Shown here: positions 1-6,869 of the stretch, piece after piece
Layout: every line of letters begins with the position of its first letter
Numbering within the stretch: the first letter of the stretch is position 1
Notes under the pieces: model-generated
The model's input: only the letters and a program-made list of their open reading frames with translations
Told to the model about the DNA's origin: nothing
The model's database searches: none
Program-made: the position numbers and the translations under genes
From: an uncultured Prevotella sp.
GTDB taxonomy: Bacteria; Bacteroidota; Bacteroidia; Bacteroidales; Bacteroidaceae
Assembly: GCA_946998295.1 (NCBI GenBank)
Contig: CAMPYS010000039.1
Coordinates: 1-12,062, forward strand
DNA length: 12,062 nt
Direction of reading: 5' to 3'

Positions 1-190
1 ACACCTCAACATATAAAATTTTCTCACAAGAAAAAATACTGCGGAATTAAGGTTTTATATTTATAAATTATCTTGGTATCCAATGCTCATATATTGAGTG
101 ACAATAGTGCTATTTAGATCAAGTATTTTTTTATATAAAGCTGTATTATAGATTATTTTATAGTAAAAGTTATTGATAGACATCTAAATA

Positions 191-208
191 CTGTTTATAT
201 ATAAACAG
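191..208. repeat. Perfect 18-bp palindrome
   Basis: The sequence CTGTTTATATATAAACAG is its own reverse complement; symmetry breaks at the next base on each side. It could be a dimeric repressor operator or the stem of a weak terminator for an upstream gene, since A/T runs (gaaaaatagattttt) follow. It lies about 330 bp from nadB, far for a nadB operator. Function is unknown. Confidence 0.5.
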
Positions 209-450
209 ACGAAAAATAGATTTTTATTAAATATTGACGTTATCAATACAACACATTATAAAAATAAATATATGAAAAATATACCAATATAGCCTTTAAT
301 AATATTATATCAAGTAATTTGTATTTTAATAGAATTATTTAGTGTGAAATCAGAAAGTATTTATCCAAATGATGTAAAGCGATTTATCTCATAATTAAAT
401 AAACTGTTAAATGAGTTCAATAAATCATAGTACTGTTATGGTTCTTAACT

Positions 451-476
451 TTATTTAAATATATATATTTAAATAA
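451..476. promoter_or_regulatory. 26-bp perfect palindrome, candidate nad operator
   Basis: Positions 451-476 form a perfect palindrome centred at 463/464, with TTATTTAAAT at the left arm and its complement ATTTAAATAA at the right. It contains only A and T. It ends 7 bp before the -7-like box (483-490), so it would cover the -33 region of the nadB promoter, where a repressor could act. It does not match any NAD-regulator site I can name with confidence (NrtR, NiaR, NadQ), and A+T-only palindromes can arise by chance in such a biased region. Confidence 0.35.
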
Positions 477-482
477 TAATGT

Positions 483-490
483 TATTTTTG
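483..490 (+). promoter_or_regulatory. Candidate -7 box for nadBAC
   Basis: TATTTTTG matches the Bacteroidetes housekeeping -7 consensus TAnnTTTG exactly, 47 bp before the nadB ATG. No TTTG or TTG -33 box is present about 19-21 bp upstream; that position is occupied by the A/T palindrome. Assignment is therefore tentative. Confidence 0.4.
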
Positions 491-537
491 CATTTAATAA
501 ACTTATATACAAAATAACTTACATAATTCAATATATA

Positions 538-2115
538 ATGAAACATAATTTTGATTTCCTTGTTATTGGTAGTGGAATAGCAGGAATGAGTTTTGCACTT
601 AAAGCTGCAAATAGTGGGAAAGGAAAAGTTGCCTTAATATGTAAGACATTACTTGGAGAAACAAACACATCTAAAGCACAAGGTGGTATTGCTTCAGTAA
701 CAAATCTTAAATTAGATAATTTTGAAAAGCATATTGAAGATACCATGATAGCTGGAGACTTTATTTCTGACAAAAAAGCAGTTGAACATGTAGTTCGTAA
801 TGCACCAGCAGCTATAGATGATTTAATAAAGTGGGGAGTTAATTTTGATAAGAATGCTAATGGCAATTTTGATTTGCATAAAGAAGGAGGCCATAGCGAA
901 TTCCGTATTCTTCATCATGCAGATGATACAGGTAATGAGATACAAAAAAAACTGTTGGAGGCTGTAAAGAAAAATAGCAATATAACTATTTTTGAAAACC
1001 ATTATGCTGTAGAAATAATTACACAGCATCATTTAGGGGTAGAGGTAACACGTAAGACTCCAAACATAGAATGTTTTGGGGCATATATATTGAATCCAGA
1101 AACAAATAAAATAGATACTTTTCTTAGTAAAGTTACTATAATGGCAACAGGTGGTACAGGTGCTGTATATGCAACAACATCTAATCCAAATATAGCTACA
1201 GGAGATGGTATTGCTATGGTATATAGAGCTAAAGGAACTGTAAAAGATATGGAGTTCGTACAATTTCACCCTACTGTTTTATTTAATCCTGCTGAAACTC
1301 ATCCAGCATATCTTATAACAGAAGCAATGAGAGGATATGGTGCAATTTTACGTCTTCCTAATGGAGAGGAGTTTATGCACAAATATGATCCACGTTTATC
1401 ATTGGCTCCAAGAGATATTGTAGCGCGCGCGATTGACAGAGAAATGAAAATACATGGTCTTAATCATGTTTGTTTAGATGTAACACACAAAGATGCTAAC
1501 GAAACGCGTAAGCATTTCCCTAATATATATGAAAAATGCTTATCGATAGGAATTGATATGACTAAGCAATATATACCTGTTTGTCCTAGTGCACATTATA
1601 TGTGTGGAGGTATTAAAGTGGACTTAAATGGAGAAAGTTCTATAAAAAGATTATATGCCATTGGTGAGTGTTCATGTACAGGGCTACATGGTGGAAATAG
1701 GTTAGCAAGTAACTCATTAATAGAAGCTGTAGTATATGCCAAATCTGCATACAATCATGTTATGACATTGATAGATAACTATAGTTTTAATAATTCTATT
1801 CCAAATTGGAATGATGATGGAACTATGAGTAATGAAGAAAAAGTTTTAATTGCCCAAGATGAACGTGAGGTTGGACAAATAATGTCAAACTATGTGGGCA
1901 TAGTACGTAGTAACCTTCGTCTACATAGAGCATGGAAGCGTCTTGATTTATTATATGAAGAGACAGAAGAATTATTTAAGAGAGTAAAACCAACAAAAGA
2001 TATTTGCGAATTAAGAAATATGATAAATGTTGGTTATCTAATAACTCGTCAAGCTATAGAACGTAAAGAAAGCAGGGGACTTCATTATACTATAGATTAC
2101 CCTAAGCATAATTGA
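538..2115 (+). CDS. nadB: L-aspartate oxidase NadB
   Basis: First enzyme of de novo NAD synthesis: an FAD enzyme that oxidises L-aspartate to iminoaspartate, which NadA then uses. The 525-residue protein has the usual family length. The N-terminal dinucleotide-binding motif GSGIAG is at residues 11-16, followed by the flavin-binding TSKAQGGIA (44-52). The succinate dehydrogenase/fumarate reductase flavoprotein core follows: ATGGTG (203-208), QFHPT (242-246), the TEAMRGYGA segment (261-269), APRDIVARAID (290-300), CPSAHYMCGG (349-358) and HGGNRLASNSLIEA (384-397). His244, Arg292, His353 and Arg388 correspond by motif to the E. coli active-site residues His244, Arg290, His351 and Arg386. The C-terminal helical domain (about 435-520) is present. 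The start ATG lies directly before the FAD fold, and no clear Shine-Dalgarno is seen, as is common in this phylum. It is the first gene of nadBAC, 35 bp before nadA. Cytoplasmic; fumarate or oxygen is the usual acceptor in the family. Confidence 0.97.
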   Translation: MKHNFDFLVIGSGIAGMSFALKAANSGKGKVALICKTLLGETNTSKAQGGIASVTNLKLDNFEKHIEDTMIAGDFISDKKAVEHVVRNAPAAIDDLIKWGVNFDKNANGNFDLHKEGGHSEFRILHHADDTGNEIQKKLLEAVKKNSNITIFENHYAVEIITQHHLGVEVTRKTPNIECFGAYILNPETNKIDTFLSKVTIMATGGTGAVYATTSNPNIATGDGIAMVYRAKGTVKDMEFVQFHPTVLFNPAETHPAYLITEAMRGYGAILRLPNGEEFMHKYDPRLSLAPRDIVARAIDREMKIHGLNHVCLDVTHKDANETRKHFPNIYEKCLSIGIDMTKQYIPVCPSAHYMCGGIKVDLNGESSIKRLYAIGECSCTGLHGGNRLASNSLIEAVVYAKSAYNHVMTLIDNYSFNNSIPNWNDDGTMSNEEKVLIAQDEREVGQIMSNYVGIVRSNLRLHRAWKRLDLLYEETEELFKRVKPTKDICELRNMINVGYLITRQAIERKESRGLHYTIDYPKHN

Positions 2116-2150
2116 TATAGATAATTTTATATAACAATAAGAAAAACATT

Positions 2151-3143
2151 ATGATGAAGCAAGAATGGATCGATAAAGGTTTTATTGATGAGCCTATACC
2201 TGATAAGGTAAATATTAAAGACCAAATACGTAGACTATGTAAAGAAAAAAATGCTATAATTATGGCACATTATTATACAGAAAGTATAATACAAGAAGTT
2301 GCTGATTTTATAGGGGATAGTCTTGCTTTAGCTCAAAAGGCGGCAGCTACTGATGCAAAGATAATAGTTATGTGTGGGGTTCATTTTATGGGAGAAACAA
2401 ATAAAATTCTTTGTCCTGATAAAGTTGTGCTTGTTCCTGATTTAAATGCCTCTTGTTCATTAGCAGAAAGTTGTCCTGCTGATGAATTTAATAAATTTGT
2501 AAAATCTCATCCTGATCATGTTGTTGTTAGTTATGTAAATACTACTGCCGCAACGAAAGCTGTTACAGATGTTGTTGTAACAAGTAGTAATGCACGTCAA
2601 ATAGTAGAGTCTTTCCCTAAAGATACACCTATTATTTTTGGTCCAGATGAAAATTTAGGTAGTTATATTAATAAATTAACAGGAAGGAATATGCTACTTT
2701 GGAATGGGGCTTGCCATGTACACGAAAAATTTTCGGTTCAGAGAATTTTAGAACTTAAAAAAGAATATCCAAAGGCTAAAATCTTAGCACATCCAGAATG
2801 TAAGGGTCCTATAGTAAAATTAGCTGATAAGGTAGGTAGTACAGCTGCGTTATTAAAATTTAGTATGACTGATAGTGCTACCGAGTTTATTGTTGCAACG
2901 GAAAGTGGTATATTACACGAAATGCAAAAATCAGCACCACAAAAAACTTTTATCCCTGCTCCACCAGACGATAGTACATGTGCATGCAATGAATGTAACT
3001 TTATGAAATTGATTACTATAGAAAAATTATATAACTGTTTAAAATATGAATGGCCTAGTATTGAAGTAGACAAAGATATAGCAAAAAAAGCTATAAAGCC
3101 AATAAACCGAATGTTAGAAATATCAAATAAGTTAGGACTATAA
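2151..3143 (+). CDS. nadA: Quinolinate synthase NadA
   Basis: Condenses iminoaspartate with dihydroxyacetone phosphate to give quinolinate, using a [4Fe-4S] cluster. The 330-residue protein shows the family landmarks in order: IIMAHYYTE (36-44), DFIGDSLAL (52-60), MCGVHFMGET (74-83), PDLNASCSLAESCP (96-109), WNGACHVHEKF (184-194), AHPECKGP (213-220) and CACNECNFMK (277-286). The three-fold cluster ligands of the family are best assigned to Cys102, Cys188 and one Cys of the last motif, probably Cys282. Tandem ATGs at 2151 and 2154 make the exact first residue uncertain by one codon. It lies between nadB and nadC on the same strand with short gaps (35 and 15 bp), so co-transcription is very likely and its unstable iminoaspartate substrate is made by its neighbour. 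Cytoplasmic and expected to be oxygen-sensitive. Confidence 0.97.
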   Translation: MMKQEWIDKGFIDEPIPDKVNIKDQIRRLCKEKNAIIMAHYYTESIIQEVADFIGDSLALAQKAAATDAKIIVMCGVHFMGETNKILCPDKVVLVPDLNASCSLAESCPADEFNKFVKSHPDHVVVSYVNTTAATKAVTDVVVTSSNARQIVESFPKDTPIIFGPDENLGSYINKLTGRNMLLWNGACHVHEKFSVQRILELKKEYPKAKILAHPECKGPIVKLADKVGSTAALLKFSMTDSATEFIVATESGILHEMQKSAPQKTFIPAPPDDSTCACNECNFMKLITIEKLYNCLKYEWPSIEVDKDIAKKAIKPINRMLEISNKLGL

Positions 3144-3158
3144 AAAATATTACAATAT

Positions 3159-4031
3159 ATGCTTTCAGTAAAAGAATTAAATAAAATATTATTGGATCTT
3201 GCTTTTAGCGAAGATATAGGTGATGGAGACCATACAACCCTTTGTTGTATACCAGAAAATGCAATAGGTGAAAGTAAGTTGTTAATAAAAGAACAAGGAA
3301 TATTCGCAGGTAAAAATATAGCAAAAGAAATTTTTCATAGGTTTGATCCTAATCTTAAGGTTGTTTTCTTTATTAATGATGGTGAGCAAGTAGAACCAGG
3401 CGATATAGTACTATCTGTAAAAGGTAAAATTCAAAGTATTTTGCAAACAGAAAGATTATTGCTTAACGTACTTCAGCGAATGAGTGGAATTGCAACAATG
3501 ACACATAAGTATCAACAGGCTTTAATAGATGCAGGTACTAAGACACGTGTTCTTGATACAAGGAAAACTACACCTGGAATGAGAATGTTAGAGAAAGAAG
3601 CTGTAAAAATAGGCGGGGGGATGAACCACCGAATAGGACTATTTGATATGATACTACTAAAAGATAATCATATTGATTTCTGTGGCGGTGTGCATAATGC
3701 TATATCACGTGCTAAACAGTATTGCAAAAATAAGGGTAAAAATTTAAGGATAGAATGTGAGGTTCGTGATTTTAAAGAATTAAATGAGGCACTTGCAGAA
3801 GGATGTGATAGAATAATGTTTGATAACTTTACACCAGAAGAAACGGTAGAAGCTGTAAAAATAGTAAATGGAAAATGTGAAACCGAGTCAAGTGGAGGTA
3901 TAACTTATGATAATATGATACCATATGCTAAAGCTGGCGTAGATTTTATTTCTTTCGGAGCATTGACACACAGTGTAAAAGGTTTAGATATGAGTTTGAA
4001 AGCAACAGGAAGTAGTAAATTACTATTGTAG
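3159..4031 (+). CDS. nadC: Nicotinate-nucleotide pyrophosphorylase (carboxylating) NadC
   Basis: Quinolinate phosphoribosyltransferase: quinolinate plus PRPP gives nicotinate mononucleotide, pyrophosphate and CO2. The protein is 290 residues, normal for the family. The N-terminal alpha/beta sandwich carries EDIGDGDHTT (18-27). The barrel carries the substrate-binding motifs ERLLLNVLQRMSGIAT (98-113), LDTRKTTPGMRMLEK (132-146), GGGMNHRIGLFDMILLKDNH (152-171), IECEVRD (198-204), RIMFDN (218-223) and SSGGIT (244-249). The catalytic and quinolinate-binding Arg, His and Lys positions (Arg135, Lys136, His157, Arg158, Lys168) look intact. It starts 15 bp after nadA and completes the operon. I see no strong terminator between nadC and dnaK, so some readthrough into the dnaK leader is possible. 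Confidence 0.97.
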   Translation: MLSVKELNKILLDLAFSEDIGDGDHTTLCCIPENAIGESKLLIKEQGIFAGKNIAKEIFHRFDPNLKVVFFINDGEQVEPGDIVLSVKGKIQSILQTERLLLNVLQRMSGIATMTHKYQQALIDAGTKTRVLDTRKTTPGMRMLEKEAVKIGGGMNHRIGLFDMILLKDNHIDFCGGVHNAISRAKQYCKNKGKNLRIECEVRDFKELNEALAEGCDRIMFDNFTPEETVEAVKIVNGKCETESSGGITYDNMIPYAKAGVDFISFGALTHSVKGLDMSLKATGSSKLLL

Positions 4032-4040
4032 AAATATTTG

Positions 4041-4062
4041 TATTACTGATTTCTATTACTGA
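4041..4062 (+). repeat. Two direct copies of TATTACTGA upstream of dnaK promoter
   Basis: TATTACTGA occurs at 4041-4049 and again at 4054-4062, a 13-bp period. It lies about 35-55 bp upstream of the sigma-54-like box, where an activator could bind, but two short A/T-rich copies are weak evidence. Confidence 0.25.
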
Positions 4063-4095
4063 CAAAATGGCATTATTTTAAAAACCTTTTTTGTT

Positions 4096-4110
4096 TGGCA
4101 CAACCTTTGC
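4096..4110 (+). promoter_or_regulatory. Sigma-54-like (-24/-12) promoter of dnaK
   Basis: TGGCAC (4096-4101), a 5-bp spacer, then TTGC (4107-4110) reproduces the core RpoN consensus TGGCAC-N5-TTGC exactly, preceded by T-rich sequence. This puts the predicted transcription start near 4122 and gives a leader of about 68 nt before dnaK. Ten specified bases with the right spacing are unlikely by chance in a 12-kb A+T-rich window. Competing boxes for the housekeeping sigma factor exist downstream, so which promoter is used is inferred, not shown. Confidence 0.55.
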
Positions 4111-4155
4111 GATAATCTTAACGAATAAATCTCTTTGAGACTTATAATAAATTTG
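4106..4155 (+). promoter_or_regulatory. Alternative housekeeping promoter boxes for dnaK
   Basis: Two alternatives to the sigma-54 reading are visible. TTTG (4106-4109) followed after 20 bp by TCTCTTTG (4130-4137) fits the Bacteroidetes TTTG-N19/21-TAnnTTTG layout with one mismatch. TAAATTTG (4148-4155) matches the -7 consensus exactly but has no -33 partner at the right distance. Either would give a shorter leader. Confidence 0.3.
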
Positions 4156-4189
4156 ATAATAACAAAAAAAAAATAAAAAGATAAAAATT

Positions 4190-6091
4190 ATGGGAAAGAT
4201 TATTGGTATAGATTTAGGAACAACAAACTCTTGTGTTTCTGTTTTTGAGGGTAATGAACCTGTTGTAATAGCAAATAGTGAAGGTAGACGTACAACACCT
4301 TCAGTAGTTGGTTTTGTTGAAGGGGGAGAAAGAAAAATTGGAGATCCTGCAAAACGTCAGGCGATAACAAATCCAAAGAAAACGATCTACTCTATTAAGC
4401 GTTTTATGGGCGAAACATACGATCAATGTTCTAAAGAAACTAAACGTGTGCCATTTACTGTAGTGAATGAAGGCGGATACCCACGTGTAGAAATTGATGG
4501 AAGAAAATATACTCCACAAGAAATATCAGCAATGATACTTCAAAAAATGAAGAAAACAGCTGAAGATTATCTTGGACAAGAAGTTACAGATGCGGTTATT
4601 ACAGTGCCTGCTTATTTCTCTGACTCACAACGTCAAGCTACAAAAGAGGCAGGACAGATAGCTGGATTAAATGTGCAACGTATTGTGAATGAACCAACAG
4701 CTGCAGCTTTAGCTTATGGTGTAGACAAAGCTAACAAGGATATGAAAATAGCTGTATTTGATCTTGGTGGTGGTACATTTGATATATCTATACTTGAATT
4801 TGGTGGTGGTGTATTTGAAGTTCTTTCGACAAATGGAGATACTCATCTTGGTGGTGATGATTTTGACCAAGTTATTATTGATTGGCTCGCTAATGACTTC
4901 CAATCAGCAGAAGGTATAGATTTACGCAAAGACCCTATGGCAATGCAACGCTTAAAAGAGGCTGCAGAAAAAGCAAAAATAGAATTGAGTTCAACAACAT
5001 CTACAGAAATCAATTTACCTTATATTACAGCTGAAGGCGGAGTGCCTAAACACTTGATCAAAACTTTAACACGTTCACAATTTGAACAATTAGCTCATAG
5101 TTTGATACAATCTTGTCTTGTTCCTTGTCAAAATGCAGTTCGTGATGCTGGTGTAAACCCTTCAGATATAGATGAAGTAATTCTTGTAGGAGGTTCAAGC
5201 CGTATACCTGCAGTACAAACTTTAGTTAAGAACTATTTTGGAAAAGAACCATCAAAAGGAGTTAACCCTGATGAAGTTGTAGCAATAGGTGCTGCTATAC
5301 AAGGTGCTATTCTTAATAAAGAAAGCGGTGTAGGTGATATAGTTCTTTTGGATGTAACTCCATTAACTCTCGGTATAGAAACAATGGGAGGTGTCATGAC
5401 AAAACTTATCGACTCAAACTCAACTATACCTTGCAAGAAGAGTGAAATATTTTCAACTGCTGCAGATAATCAAACAGAAGTTACTATACATGTATTGCAA
5501 GGTGAACGTCCTATGGCTGCACAAAATAAGAGTATAGGCAGATTTAATCTTACAGGTATAGCACCAGCAAGACGTGGAGTTCCACAAATAGAAGTAACAT
5601 TTGATATTGATGCAAACGGTATTCTTAATGTAAGTGCTAAAGACAAAGCCACAGGCAAAGAGCAAAGTATACGTATTGAGGCATCAAGTGGCTTAAGCGA
5701 AGAAGAAATTAACCGTATGAAAGCTGAGGCTGAACAAAATGCAGCTGCTGATAAAGCAGAACGTGAGAAGATTGATAAGCTCAACCAAGCCGACTCAATG
5801 ATTTTCACTACAGAAAATTTCTTAAAAGATAGTAGTGATAAGATTCCTGCAGATCAAAAAACTAATATAGAAACTGCACTTCAAAAATTAAAAGATGCTC
5901 ATAAATCTGCAGACATTGCAGCAATAGATGCAGCTATCAATAATCTTAACACAATAATGCAAAATGCCTCACAACAGATGTACCAAGGACAACAGGCACA
6001 ACAGCAACAACAACCAAATAATAACTCGCAAAGTGAACAGAAAAAAGAAGACGATAATATTCAGGACGCAGACTTTGAGGAAGTGAAGTAA
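4190..6091 (+). CDS. dnaK: Molecular chaperone DnaK (Hsp70)
   Basis: ATP-driven cytoplasmic chaperone that binds exposed hydrophobic segments and works with DnaJ and GrpE. It is a full-length 633-residue protein. The nucleotide-binding domain spans about 1-380, with IGIDLGTTNSCVSVFEG (5-21), VITVPAYFSDSQRQATK (136-152), NEPTAAALAYG (167-177), DLGGGTFDISI (191-201) and VGGSSRIPAVQ (333-343). Thr196 corresponds to the phosphorylatable Thr199 of E. coli. The interdomain linker VLLDVTPLTLGIET is at 385-398, the substrate-binding domain follows to about 505, and the helical lid runs to about 598. The disordered tail is Gln/Asn-rich (about 599-617) and ends DADFEEVK, the usual co-chaperone tail. 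dnaJ and grpE are not adjacent in this window. The leader is A-rich (runs of A at 4163-4186) without a clear Shine-Dalgarno. It is insulated downstream by a strong terminator. A mobile element begins just beyond, leaving the gene intact. Confidence 0.98.
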   Translation: MGKIIGIDLGTTNSCVSVFEGNEPVVIANSEGRRTTPSVVGFVEGGERKIGDPAKRQAITNPKKTIYSIKRFMGETYDQCSKETKRVPFTVVNEGGYPRVEIDGRKYTPQEISAMILQKMKKTAEDYLGQEVTDAVITVPAYFSDSQRQATKEAGQIAGLNVQRIVNEPTAAALAYGVDKANKDMKIAVFDLGGGTFDISILEFGGGVFEVLSTNGDTHLGGDDFDQVIIDWLANDFQSAEGIDLRKDPMAMQRLKEAAEKAKIELSSTTSTEINLPYITAEGGVPKHLIKTLTRSQFEQLAHSLIQSCLVPCQNAVRDAGVNPSDIDEVILVGGSSRIPAVQTLVKNYFGKEPSKGVNPDEVVAIGAAIQGAILNKESGVGDIVLLDVTPLTLGIETMGGVMTKLIDSNSTIPCKKSEIFSTAADNQTEVTIHVLQGERPMAAQNKSIGRFNLTGIAPARRGVPQIEVTFDIDANGILNVSAKDKATGKEQSIRIEASSGLSEEEINRMKAEAEQNAAADKAEREKIDKLNQADSMIFTTENFLKDSSDKIPADQKTNIETALQKLKDAHKSADIAAIDAAINNLNTIMQNASQQMYQGQQAQQQQQPNNNSQSEQKKEDDNIQDADFEEVK

Positions 6092-6122
6092 AAGTGCTAA
6101 CAAACACTAATTAAAAATAAGT

Positions 6123-6157
6123 AAATCCCAGTAACATAATAAGTTGCTGGGATTTTT
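6123..6157 (+). terminator. Intrinsic terminator of dnaK
   Basis: A 13-bp stem, AAATCCCAGTAAC (6123-6135) against GTTGCTGGGATTT (6143-6155), with a single T-G wobble and a 7-nt loop (ATAATAA), runs into TTTTT. It lies 32 bp after the dnaK stop. The A-rich 5' side (taaaaataag) means it could act weakly in the opposite direction too. Confidence 0.9.
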
Positions 6158-6181
6158 ATTTCTTAATAATAGTTAAATCTT

Positions 6182-6260
6182 ATCGTTTTTAATCGTTTTT
6201 GCGCTTATATTTGTACCATATTTGTGCCGCGACTTAATGGGAGATAAAGTGCGACTTAAT
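6182..6260. repeat. Cluster of short direct repeats, candidate attL/integrase sites
   Basis: Three nested repeat pairs lie side by side. ATCGTTTTT occurs at 6182-6190 and 6192-6200. ATATTTGTACC (6207-6217) is followed directly by ATATTTGTGCC (6218-6228), an 11-bp tandem pair with one mismatch. GCGACTTAAT occurs at 6229-6238 and 6251-6260, 22 bp apart, so on the same helix face. This dense pattern, at the element edge and next to the integrase operon, suits core and arm binding sites for a tyrosine recombinase or an excisionase. An operator role for the HTH gene at 6299 is the alternative. Confidence 0.5.
6206..6213 (+). promoter_or_regulatory. Candidate -7 box for the integrase operon
   Basis: TATATTTG matches TAnnTTTG exactly, 85 bp before the ATG at 6299, inside the first 11-bp tandem repeat. 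No convincing -33 TTTG lies 19-21 bp upstream. If real, integrase or HTH binding to the repeats would block transcription of their own operon. Confidence 0.3.
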
Positions 6261-6298
6261 TTAAAAAATAAATTGATAATCAAATAGATACAAATAGT

Positions 6299-6856
6299 AT
6301 GGCGAGTGCAAAATTTCAAATAGAGCGGAAATGCGAAATTTGCGGTAAATCTTTTATTGCAAAGACGCTTACCTCTAGATATTGCTCTAAGAACTGTTCT
6401 CAAGCTGCATACAAACAAAGAAAAAAGGAAGAACTGTTAGATGCATTGAAAAGAGAAAAGGCTGCGAGAGTTCCGAAGAATCAACCTTATCTCTCAATAG
6501 CTGATGCAACAGCGTTGTTTGATATTGGTCGCGACTCCCTTTATCGCTTAATCAGGAATAAGCAAGTTCGTTATTATAACCTCGGACGAAGGATGATACG
6601 TATTTGCAAAGCTGATTTACAAGAACGCTTTAATCTACGTCCTTACGATGAAAGAAGAAAAGAAAAACAATCAGAAGTAAAGACTTATCGGCTTGAGCCT
6701 GAAGATTGTTATACGATTGGAGAAATAGCCAAGAAGTTTGGCATCCATGATAGTACTGTATATCTGCATATTCGCAAATATTCTATTCCAACAAGGCAGA
6801 TTGGTAATTACGTCTATGCGCCAAAATCAGAGATAGACAATTTGTATAAACACTAA
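6299..6856 (+). CDS. Zinc-finger protein with two HTH modules
   Basis: Likely DNA-binding regulator or recombination directionality factor of the element. The 185-residue protein has three parts. Residues 12-33 form a compact four-Cys site (C12-x2-C15, C29-x3-C33) in the common CxICGKxF...RYCSxxC arrangement, followed by a basic, charged helix (39-60). Two excisionase-type (MerR-like) winged HTH modules follow, at about 64-112 (LSIADATALFDIGRDSLYRLI...) and about 138-184 (YTIGEIAKKFGIHDSTVYLHI...), joined by a highly charged linker (115-128). Each module ends with the wing pattern 'NLGRR/IGNYVYAPKSEID' seen in this class. The start ATG at 6299 places the Cys finger right at the N-terminus. 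It is 13 bp upstream of the integrase and almost certainly co-transcribed. Two HTH units in one chain suggest binding of tandem sites such as the repeats at 6207-6260; this is inference. DNA binding is confident, exact role is not. Confidence 0.85.
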   Translation: MASAKFQIERKCEICGKSFIAKTLTSRYCSKNCSQAAYKQRKKEELLDALKREKAARVPKNQPYLSIADATALFDIGRDSLYRLIRNKQVRYYNLGRRMIRICKADLQERFNLRPYDERRKEKQSEVKTYRLEPEDCYTIGEIAKKFGIHDSTVYLHIRKYSIPTRQIGNYVYAPKSEIDNLYKH

Positions 6857-6869
6857 CCCACGACATACA

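Larger units (their letters stand above)
1..537. other. Very A+T-rich intergenic region upstream of nadB
   Basis: No coding region is supportable here: stops are frequent in all frames and no recognisable protein appears on either strand. A quick count of two sample lines gives about 17-28% G+C, clearly below the coding regions. Structure visible inside it: a perfect 18-bp palindrome at 191-208, a small inverted repeat TATTGA/TCAATA at 232-248, a perfect 26-bp palindrome at 451-476 and a -7-like box at 483-490. I see no tRNA or rRNA. The region may hold the nadB promoter and leader and the end of an unseen upstream transcript. Confidence 0.7.

Noticed and set aside
528..866. Open frame on the minus strand opposite the nadB start (112 codons)
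   Set aside because: It lies antisense to the conserved NadB FAD-binding domain, and its translation resembles no family. It is a shadow of nadB.
4022..4080. Terminator after nadC (AAAAT...ATTTT near 4064-4079)
   Set aside because: The stem is only 5 A/T pairs with no following T-run, too weak to call.
5470..5808. Minus-strand open frame of 112 codons inside dnaK
   Set aside because: Fully antisense to the conserved substrate-binding domain of DnaK, with a low-complexity Ser/Ala-rich product. A shadow frame.
6100..6300. tRNA gene as integration target
   Set aside because: No cloverleaf, no TTCRANNC-like T-arm and no acceptor-stem pairing is visible between dnaK and the element.
6173..6418. 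Minus-strand 81-codon frame spanning the junction and the start of the zinc-finger/HTH gene
   Set aside because: It crosses the repeat cluster and is antisense to the conserved Cys finger; the product looks like an arbitrary reading.
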